DNA from: Lutjanus erythropterus
Lineage: Eukaryota; Chordata; Actinopteri; Lutjaniformes; Lutjanidae
Assembly: GCA_020091685.1 (NCBI GenBank)
Contig: CM034603.1
Coordinates: 39,131,209-39,195,208, forward strand
DNA length: 64,000 bases
Direction of reading: 5' to 3'
Shown here: positions 55,151 through 64,000 of the stretch, piece by piece
Layout: each line of letters starts with the position of its first letter
How positions within the stretch are numbered: the stretch's first letter is position 1
Made by a program: the position numbers and the translations under genes
The notes under the pieces: generated by a model
Databases searched by the model: none
Told to the model about the DNA's origin: nothing
Seen by the model: only the letters and a program-made list of their open reading frames with translations

Positions 55151-56759
55151 ATGTTGTCTGGTGACTCATCACAGGTTACCTCTCACCTGTCTGTCATGCC
55201 GTCTGTGTTATTCTTCCTCTTCTTTGTGTTTATCTTATTCAGGTTGTGTTTTATTTAAATTGTGTCTCTTTACATTGTGGTTTTGTGTTTGTGTCATTTT
55301 TACATGATGTTTTCTGACCTTTGAGCTGAAGTCGTGTGAATTCTGAGGTAGTGAGCAGAAGTTTAACAGACGTTTTCTGGATGTTTGTCTGAAGTTGTAG
55401 GGAGGTTGGATGTTCTTTAATGGACAGTGGAGCTCTTGTTCTCTTTCACAGGATTAAATACAAGCATATTCCAGTTGACATGTGGACGGACACGGCTGTG
55501 TGGATTAGGATTAGGACACACACACACACACACACACACAGATCAGTGATCAGGTTAAATCAGGTCTCAGACTGAACCAGTGAATTAAACGTTCTTGTAC
55601 TTTGTCCTACATTTCCCAGAAGGCCTTTCAGTAACCTCAGGAGAGCTGGCAGCAGTTTGTGTTCTTAAAGGAGCCAGATGATTCTGAGAGTTCCTGTAAT
55701 GATTATTTTCATTGTCAATTAATCAGTCGATTACTTTATTGATTAATGTCAGAAAATGTTGATCAAAGTCCATGATGACATCCTCAGATATTAAATATCA
55801 AACCTTTTCTGATGAAATATGACACTGATTGGTTTTTTTCTCATATTTTCTCCAAAATAAAACTAATAACACAAATTCTTGACCAAAAAATTGAAGTTAC
55901 AGCCTTTTTCCTTTGTAGTTGTGTAGAGTTATGTGTCATCTGCATAAAGAGATATATTCCATAATCTGAGTGAGGGGGAGCGTTTACATGTTGAACAGAA
56001 GAGGTCTGAGACTGCAGCCTTTTTTTTTTTTTGTTGTTTGTTCGCTCAGATCTTGTCTTGTGAATATGAACTTTAAAAGCTAGCTTTACTTGGTGCTAAC
56101 TGGTCCGGCTGTGTTCACTGGGAGCAGGAAGAGTCAGCTAACAGGAACGCCCCCCCTCCTACATCTGCAGTTCATGTTATCTGCATGGCATTCCTCCTCC
56201 CTGGCTGCCTGTTTTTTGCAGGAAGCATGTAAGGAATAAGCTGCTTCACTCACTGTTTCATATGAACTTTAATATTTGATGAGGCTGCTGATATTCTCTC
56301 ATTTCATGTCTGTGATGGGCTCAACTTACAGAAACAGCTGGAGCAGCTGTGGGGGGGTGAGAGGTCAGGAGGTTTTCAGATTGTCTGAGTGTGTTTTCAT
56401 GCTCCTCTGCTCCTCCTGTTTCTGCCCTGCTCACATGAATTAAACATTTAAAGATATTGTAACGGTGAAGTCAGCAGCAGCAGCTGTGTTCATGAATGGA
56501 TTTATCACTGCGTCCTCCGCTGCTTCACACACTAAAGAATTCTTTCAGCTTTAAAAATACATGAAGAGGATTTGATCATGTCTGTGACTCATTTAGAAAC
56601 ATTTCAGTCACATCATCCTTTAATAAAGAGACATGTTCATGTTTGTTCTCACTCTGCCATCAGTCAGCAGCACACATGGAACCACAGTCTGTAAAAACAT
56701 CAGTTTTTCTGTTTTATTCTTTTAACATTAATGTGACAGGAAGAGACACAAAGAGCCTG
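55151..56759. other. Intergenic DNA
   Basis: No exon recognised. (AC)n at 55516-55541. 55700-55870 has fragments of the 'gatgacatcctcagat / cttttctgatgaaatatg' family also present near 45790-45860. Confidence 0.45.
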
Positions 56760-57815
56760 TTCACACCGGGTGTCAACACGTTCACACCAGGTGTCAACAC
56801 GTTCACACCTGTTGTCAACACGTTCACACCTGCTATCAACACGTTCACACCTGGCGTCAACACGTTCACACCTGCTATCAACACGTTCACACCTGTTGTC
56901 AACACGTTCACACCTGCTATCAACACGTTCACACCTGGCGTCAACACGTTCACACCTGCTATCAACACGTTCACACCTGTTGTCAACACGTTCACACCTG
57001 CTATCAACACGTTCACACCTGGCGTCAACACGTTCACACCTGCTATCAACACGTTCACACCTGTTGTCAACACGTTCACACCTGCTATCAACACGTTCAC
57101 ACCTGGCGTCAACACGTTCACACCTGCTATCAACACGTTCACACCTGTTGTCAACACGTTCACACCTGCTATCAACACGTTCACACCTGGCGTCAACACG
57201 TTCACACCTGGTGTCAACACGTTCACACCTGCTATCAACACGTTCACACCTGGCGTCAACACGTTCACACCTGCTATCAACACGTTCACACCTGGCGTCA
57301 ACACGTTCACACCTGCTATCAACACGTTCACACCTGGTGTCAACACGTTCACACCTGCTATCAACACGTTCACACCTGGCGTCAACACGTTCACACCTGG
57401 TGTCAACACGTTCACACCTGCTATCAACACGTTCACACCTGGCGTCAACACGTTCACACCTGGCGTCAACACGTTCACACCTGCTATTAACACGTTCACA
57501 CCTGGCGTCAACACGTTCACACCTGCTATCAACACGTTCACATCTGCTATCAACACGTTCACACCTGGCGTCAACACGTTCACACCTTTTGTCAACACAT
57601 TCACACCTGCTATCAACACGTTCACACCTTTTGTCAACACGTTCACACCTGCTATCAACATGTTCACACCTTTTGTCAACACGTTCACACCTGCTATCAA
57701 CACGTTCACACCGGGTGTCAACACGTTCACACCTGCTATCAACACGTTCACACCGGGTGTCAACACGTTCACACCGGGTGTCAACACGTTCACACCTGCT
57801 ATCAACACGTTCACT
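56760..57815. repeat. 21-bp minisatellite with 84-bp higher-order unit
   Basis: About 50 tandem units of GTTCACACCTGCTATCAACAC. The variable core triplets are gctatc, ggcgtc, ggtgtc, gttgtc or tttgtc. From about 56846 to 57181 four successive 84-base blocks show the fixed order ggcgtc-gctatc-gttgtc-gctatc. Because 21 is divisible by three, a 480-codon frame and several others on both strands stay open. None has a promoter, splice signals or a family match. Confidence 0.96.
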
Positions 57816-58194
57816 GCATCTCAGTGTCCCATTATGAACAAATCTCCTGCAAGGACAAACAAACACAATTATTTATACACAAAGAAAAAAGAACTCAATG
57901 TAGAACATTTACTGAATTTACGAGAACGCCCTTTGTGTCTCTTTGTGGTCCCTTTTGGTCTTTGTAGTCATTGTGTTTCTGTTTGTGATCATGTTGTGTC
58001 CTTTTGTAGTCACATGATTGATTTTTGTAAAGAAATATTAATTATCTGGGGCCCTGGGTGTGTGTCCAGTCGTCCCGTTCAGTAATCTGTCACAATCAGA
58101 TTGTATTAATCAAATATCTATCAAACATTCTGACTCCTCATAACAGCAGAGCCTCAGACTCGTCCTCGTTTTAATTTTTTTTCAGTATGACTGT
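57816..58194. other. DNA between two minisatellites
   Basis: No gene. 57920-58030 has loose repeats of a ctttgtggtcccttttggtc-like motif, typical of degenerate tandem sequence. Confidence 0.4.
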
Positions 58195-58735
58195 GATCCA
58201 GATGTTGTCTTCAGTATTACAGTGATCCAGATGTTATCTCCAGTATTACATTGATCCAGATGTTGTCTTTTGTATGGCAGTGATCCAGATGTTGTCTTTT
58301 GTATGGCAGTGATCCAGATGTTGTCTTCAGTATGTCAGTGATCCAGATGTTATCTCCAGTATTACATTGATCCAGATGTTATCTCTAGTATTACATTGAT
58401 CCAGATGTTATCTCCAGTATCACATTGATCCAGATGTTGTCTTTACTATTGCAGTAATCTAGATGTTGTCACCAGTATAACAGTGGACCAGCTGTTGTTT
58501 TTTGTATTACAGTGATCCAGATGTTGTCTTCAGTATCAGAGTGATCCACATGTTGTCTTCAGTGTCGCAGTGATCCAGATGTTGTTTTTAGTATGACAGT
58601 GATCCAGATGTTATCTCCAGTATCACAGTGATCCAGATGTTTTCTTTACCATTGCAGTGATCCAGATGTTGTCTTCAGTATGACAGTGATCCAGATGTTG
58701 TTTTTTGTGTGACAGTGATCCAGATGTTGTGTGTC
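58195..58735. repeat. 29-30-bp CAGTGATCCAGATGTTGTCTT minisatellite
   Basis: About 18 diverged units of acaGTGATCCAGATGTTGTCTT followed by cagtat. It lies 235 bases upstream of a PEX5L exon. Confidence 0.93.
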
Positions 58736-58970
58736 CATCCAGGAGCTGCTAACAGCTCACTCACATGATTGGAGGACATTAACTGTAAACTAATATAAAC
58801 TAAAAATGTGTCTGAAGTTGTAGCTGACAGCTAACTGACTGTCTCCATGACAACAGTATTATAATGTTGGTTTGTGAGTGTGTGTGAGTTGATGGAGCTG
58901 TCCTCCTCCTCCTCCTCCTCCATCACCTCCATCACTCTTCCTCTCTGACTCTGGTGTTTCTGCTCTCCAG

Positions 58971-59085
58971 CTGGTCCGGGAGCAGCAGGAGAGTCGACCC
59001 CTGCTGAGTCCCTCCATCGATGACTTCCTGTCGGAGAGCCGCGGCGATGCCCCGTCCACGCGACCCCTCACCTCCAACACAGCAG
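58971..59085 (+). CDS. pex5l: PEX5L exon, [12 protein letters not shown] segment
   Basis: Acceptor tgctctccag, donor GCAG|GTAGAC, 38 codons plus one base. Phase 0 at its start, so an upstream exon ending in phase 0 is required. Confidence 0.94.
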
Positions 59086-62000
59086 GTAGACTCCCGCTAA
59101 TTATCACCTCTTCACCCCCCTCTGTCTGTCCCCCTCCTCCTGTCCTCCACAGCTCAGCAGGAGTCCCCTTCTACTCATCATCACCTCCTCTTCATCCTGC
59201 AGCCTCCTCCATCAGCCTCTGATCTACTTTCTGTTTTCTGCTAATTAGCTAATATTAGCATGCTAACGTGATGAAGTGGTGTTGATTCAAACCTGCACAT
59301 CACTTTGCTCTGATGCATTTTGTGTCACAAGACAAAAGTCAAAGCAAAGGCAAAAATATGTTTGTGCTCCATGTTTGGACTTAACTTTTAATTGACATGA
59401 TTGAAATAGGATTAATTAGTGCATCACACACAGCACACGCAAACCAGATGAGGAAGATGTTAAAGACGTAATAAAGACGAAAACATTGTAACAAGATGAA
59501 AACAATGTGAGAGACCAAACAAGACAAAAAAAAAATACTGTTGACTGCTAATTAGCTAATGTTAGCATGTTGACATGGTGAACATGCTAAACATACCTGC
59601 TAAATATCAGTGTGCTAATGTCATTGTGGGCTTTTTAATTATTTTATTGTGTAAATGTGTCAGTGTAAACCAGCTGGTAGCAGATGAAAAGTCAGAGGAT
59701 CTCCAGAGTTATGACATTTCATCATGAGTCTTATTTATGGTGGAGACAGTGGAGATATTGTCACTGTCAGTTAATCTGTCAGTATTTTTTTTTTTTTTTC
59801 AATTAATTAAACCTGTTATAATCGCATCAGTTGAAAATTAAGTCCAAACGTGGAGCACATGGACATATTTTGTGTTTTTGCTTCTGATTTGTCTCGTGAC
59901 ACAAAATGCATCAAAGTGAGGTGATGTGCATCATCAGCAGTTTAAACAGTTGAACTGCTTTGATTGGCTGCTCCTGATGATTAATCACCTTTTACTGAGT
60001 CGAAGAAACTCCTGCAGAGTCGTGGTCTTTTGTGTAGGATCACAGGAAATGCAGTGGAACACGGGGAGGAGCTTCAGACGTCCTGTCAGGTTTTTGTCCC
60101 CACCACTTTGTAAACTCATCCTGAGAAGAACATGAATGTGTCAGATACTGTTGAGATCATCAGCGATGTTCCTGCTGCTCTTCATCCTCATCTTCCTCTA
60201 GAGCAACAGTCTGCAACCTTTACGATCAACAGAGACATTTTTGGCCACAAAAAGACAAAAATCTTTTCTTTTTTTGATTCAGTATCTAAAGCTTCCTGAA
60301 GTTCCTAAAGCCACGCAGACATTTTAGTTGGCAAAATATTAACAGAAAATAGTTGAATCAACTTCAAATTTCTACGTAACGAACTGCAGTAGATTTTTTT
60401 TTGTTTTGAGCCCAACTCAAACTTTTTGAAAAAAGTGAAATAAACTTTGAAAAAATTCAAAACTCACTTGTCTCCTGCAGTAAGTTGTTTTGAATTTTTG
60501 AGTTTTCTCAACTTTTTTGATAAACAAAAGATAAATTTAAAAAAAATACCAGTTCTTCTTTCTCGCCAAAGTCACAGGGATCCTCTGGGGAGGAGCTGAT
60601 GCTGCAGATCTCCTCCTCTCTGTCTCTGTCACCTCCTTTTGTCCACCTTCTGCTCCTTCATGATTCTCCTGAAGCTCCAGCTCCCCCTGTGTGTCTGTCC
60701 TCCTGTCCTCCTCTGACCTCGTCTCTTCCTCGTCTCTCTGACCTCCTCCTCTCTTCCTCTCTTCCCTCCCAAACGTCTCTAACTTTGTGTCCTTGGCTGT
60801 CCTCCGTCCTCCTCTGTGCCCATCTGTCTCCTCTGAGTCAGCAGGTACACTGGACATTAATTAACACCTCTGACCTGCTCTGTCCTCCTGTCTGCTCCCT
60901 CCTCCTCCTCCTCCTCCTCCTCTTCCTCACTTCCTTTAGGATTCATTAAGAGACTCTCTGCTCTTTGTTTGTTTCAGTAGTTTTTAAAAAAAGAACTTCC
61001 TCAGCTGATATTTCATCTGTTCTGCTTCAAACTGCAGATCGGACGTTCTCATCAGGTTTCAGAACATTTAAAGGTCACTGAGCTCAGGTCAGCTGTTAAT
61101 GCATATCATCGTTCTCCTTCACTTATTCTTATTTAAGATGATCTAATATTCAGCAGCTGAGCTCCAATAAAATCATCAGTAATGCAGTAAAACTGTTCAA
61201 ACTGCAGTTTTTTCTGACATGTTGCTGATCCAGTGGACTGAAATGTCCTCAGTGTCTTTGTCAGGTTCACATTTCATTTATCACACAAAACACGTGGTCA
61301 CCTCCTCCTCTGACTGCACAGTAAGAACAACAGGAACATCAAACGTGACAGAACAAGATGAAGAACACGTGTAGAACATGTACAGTATACGGCCAAAAGT
61401 ATGTGGACAGATGGACACTTTTACTGTACATGATAATAAACCATCAGGATTTCATGATGTTCACCTCACTACACGTCTGTTTGTTTTAATCAACTGAGTA
61501 CAATCACTGCAAACCACTGTCAGCCAATCAGTGATCAGTGTTTATTTCACTGGATAAAAAATCATTTACGATGAAATCTATGAAACAAGTAAAACAAATA
61601 CAAATAAGATGGAAGTGTGAGGGAGGGACGAGCAGAATCAGATGTGTTTATTCCTCCGGAAATATTTATTAATCTGTTATTAATATTAAATAATCACATG
61701 TTACACCTGTTTGATTTTAGTAAACACACCACACAGAGTCACACAGTAGTATTTAGGTGACACTGCTGCCTCCTCAGCTGCAGGAACATCGTTCTGCGTG
61801 ACTGAAGCAGCCATGTGATCATCTTTGCATTAGAGTTTTCTGTTCATGTCTTTGTGTTTTTTGATTTTCAGAGTGTGTTGGACATGCAGTTTGTTCAACA
61901 ACCTCTCAGCTACTGTAGTTTATTGTCTTCATCTCACAACTGAACAAAAGTCTTAAAGTCTTTACAGTTTCTGTGAAACACTGCAACAGCGTTGAATGAT

Positions 62001-62252
62001 CCCACGAGACGGTTTAGATCAGTTAGGAGTGTCAGTGAACCGACAGGACAGACGTTCTGCAGCTCGTCTCTGAAGAGACACTGATTTAAAAACTGTCACA
62101 TCACTTCAATTGAGTCAAACAAGTGTAACTGGTCAGGCTGTTGTCATAGAAACGCATCATAAGTTTGTAATATTTACTGAAACTTTAAAACTGCTGTCTG
62201 AACTTCTACACACACACACACACACACACACACAGAGACACACAGACACACA

Positions 62253-62312
<60 letters not shown>

Positions 62313-62346
62313 TACACACAGAGAGACACACAGACACACACATACA

Positions 62347-62378
<32 letters not shown>

Positions 62379-62388
62379 TACACACATA

Positions 62389-62427
<39 letters not shown>

Positions 62428-62456
62428 ACAGAGAGACACACAGACACACACATACA

Positions 62457-62497
<41 letters not shown>

Positions 62498-62661
62498 ACA
62501 CACACACACACATACACATACACACAGAGAGACACACACACGCACACACACATACACACACAGAGAGACACACACACACACACACAGAGAGACACACACA
62601 CACACACACACATACACACAGAGAGACACACAGACACACACACACATAAACACAGAGAGAG

Positions 62662-62693
<32 letters not shown>

Positions 62694-62786
62694 ACAGAGA
62701 GACACACACACACACACACATACACACAGAGAGACACACACACGCACACACGCACACACACACACACAGAGAGACACACACACACA

Positions 62787-62823
<37 letters not shown>

Positions 62824-63551
62824 CTCCTCTCAGCTCAGCGGAGCAGCTCTGTGTCTGTCTGTCTGTGACTCGGGCTTCAGTGTTGATTGGCTGTTACTTT
62901 TAACCAATCAGCAAATTATATTTACCAGTACGTTACTATGGTAACAACTACAGACAGGAAGAGATCAAAGCCTGCTGAATTTTTAAAATTATTTTAACCC
63001 TAATCACAGTTTTTTTTCCTGATACATGATCCATGAAATGATCCAAACTGATACGATCTGAACCGTGAGTTCTGTGATCTGTTACTGTTTAACACGTCAG
63101 ACTGAGATAATTCAGTTCCAAAACTGATCAAATCAAATATATAAATCTGGATTTTCTTTGTTTGAAACACAGTCAGATTTAAAGTTGAGGTTCAGGACGC
63201 TCGACAGACCTGTTTGACTTCAGGTTGACCAGCTGTTATCAGACATTAACCCTCCTCCCTGTCGTCCTGCAGTTCTGTCCACGGCTCTGGACCTGGTGGA
63301 CCTCAGCGAGCCGGGGGAGAGCAGCGGGGGCAGCAGCGGGGGCAGCAGCGGGGGCAGTAATGGCGGCAGTAATGGGGGCAGTAGCGGCAGCAGCAGTAAC
63401 AGGGAGCAGAGGAGGAGTCCTCTGAGGAGGAAGGGCAGCTCAAAGAGCCCTCGGCGCCGGACGAGACCTGATGAGACGGAGCTGATCCAGGTGGAGGTGG
63501 AACACCTGCCTGCCAGTCCCAGAACACCTGAGAGGATCTCACTGGAATCAG
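58971..63551 (+). CDS. pex5l: PEX5L preceding exons, found downstream of the gene's 3' end
   Basis: Two exons encode the part of PEX5L that should precede the LDKWDEV exon. The first gives [20 protein letters not shown], then [18 protein letters not shown]. The second gives [16 protein letters not shown], a Ser/Gly run, and [14 protein letters not shown]. Human PEX5L has the same order ([30 protein letters not shown]), so the identification is firm. Phases fit each other, and the last exon ends with one base, exactly what the exon at 33867 needs. Exons before 58971 (the alternatively spliced N-terminus) were not found. The order in this window therefore cannot be transcribed into one normal mRNA. 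Confidence 0.92.
59086..63272. other. PEX5L intron DNA
   Basis: No exon seen. 60600-60950 is pyrimidine-rich (cctcct runs). 61385-61410 holds another acggccaaaagtatgtggac transposon end. The (CA)n array at 62208-62821 is listed separately. Confidence 0.5.
62208..62821. repeat. Compound (CA)n array, 0.6 kb
   Basis: CA/CATA/CAGAGAGACA compound repeat of about 610 bases, with repeated blocks catacacacagagagacaca. All open frames across it are artefacts. Confidence 0.96.
63273..63551 (+). CDS. pex5l: PEX5L exon, LDLVDLSEP segment with Ser/Gly repeat
   Basis: Acceptor gtcgtcctgcag, donor TCAG|GTAGTG. Encodes [16 protein letters not shown], then a coding minisatellite of 12-base agcagcgggggc units (63318-63390; Ser-Ser-Gly-Gly and Ser-Asn-Gly-Gly), then a basic stretch ([20 protein letters not shown]) and [20 protein letters not shown]. 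Ends in phase 1. Confidence 0.93.
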
Positions 63552-63794
63552 GTAGTGAGGATGAGGAACATGTGACAACAGATAATTAATATTTTATTCT
63601 TCATGAGCTGATGAGTTCCTGCAGCTGTGTGCTAACGTGTTAGCATCAGCTCATCTGATGATATTATGGTCTGTATTTACAGACTGTTCTGTTACCAAGT
63701 GATCAAAATGAGTTAGTGCAGCTTTAAATGTACAAAATGTATCTGCACTCATCAGCACCAACGTTTAGAGGATCTGAACGTTCCAGCCTGACAG

Positions 63795-63990
63795 GTAAGC
63801 AGAGGAGTGGGAGTAACTGAGTACAAATACTTAGTTACTCTACTTTTCACTTTTCAGGTATCTGTACTTTACTTATTATTATTTATTTTTCTACATCTGA
63901 ATAGAAATACCTGAACTTTCTCCTCCTCACATTTTCTAAACTGACTCTTTACTTTAGTTTGAATGACTCTGAGGTGAATTATTGATTATT
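63795..63990. repeat. Teleost 'ACTTAAGTAC' repeat fragment at window end
   Basis: gagtaactgagtacaaatac, ttagttactctacttttcac, gtatctgtactttactta. The adjoining last 47 bases equal 32670-32716. Confidence 0.65.
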
Positions 63991-64000
63991 GTTATTTTGC

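Noticed and set aside
56643-58085. 480-codon open frame with FTPAINT/FTPGVNT heptads, and antisense frames of 366-388 codons
   Set aside because: It follows entirely from a 21-base tandem unit lacking stops. Frames are open on both strands, with no promoter, splice sites or family match, and no codon preference.
62110-62821. Frames of 179-220 codons
   Set aside because: Entirely from the compound CA array.

Overview
This window looks like a piece of a teleost fish draft genome assembly. The evidence is split vertebrate genes with GT-AG introns, a very high density of microsatellites and minisatellites, fish-type L2-like LINE tails, tRNA-derived SINEs, Tc1-like and hAT-like DNA transposons, long-inverted-repeat MITEs, and two assembly gaps of exactly 500 N (15421-15920 and 32170-32669). 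All three recognisable genes are on the + strand.

Layout. 1-15420 is repeat-rich DNA with an L2-like LINE fragment, a Tc1-related transposon relic with long terminal inverted repeats, several MITEs, and near its end a CpG-rich promoter with what looks like a non-coding first exon (about 14450-15085). 15921-32169 carries the first five exons of METAP1D (mitochondrial methionine aminopeptidase 1D, 17148-20940). After a gap of about 600 bases comes CACTIN (spliceosome-associated Cactin, 21559-27400) without its 5'-most exon. The 3' part of CACTIN is present twice (24876-26456 and 29943-31321). A minus-strand endogenous retrovirus remnant (pol pieces plus one LTR) lies between the copies. The first copy is full of small deletions and the second is clean but lacks an acidic stretch. 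At 31562-31991 there is an unrecognised TATA/CRE promoter and ORF cut off by an N.

32670-64000 carries PEX5L (TRIP8b, the PEX5-related TPR protein that regulates HCN channels), but in the wrong order. Ten exons encoding the middle and C-terminal part lie at 33867-47406. Two exons encoding the preceding part lie downstream at 58971-59085 and 63273-63551. The splice phase at the end of 63551 fits the phase at 33867, and the last 47 bases of the window equal the first 47 bases after the second N gap. The likeliest readings are a misordered or self-overlapping contig, or a real tandem duplication of about 31 kb. The introns are loaded with very large simple arrays.

I found no operon, CRISPR array or bacterial or phage system. 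The three genes do not form one pathway: METAP1D trims initiator methionine in mitochondria, Cactin acts in pre-mRNA splicing and innate signalling in the nucleus, and PEX5L is a mainly neuronal channel regulator. The strongest observations concern assembly structure, the unexplained ORF at 31752, a GC-AG intron in CACTIN, a retroviral insertion beside a duplicated gene end, and unusual arrays inside PEX5L. All identifications come from reading the translated sequence against remembered family sequences; no search was run.
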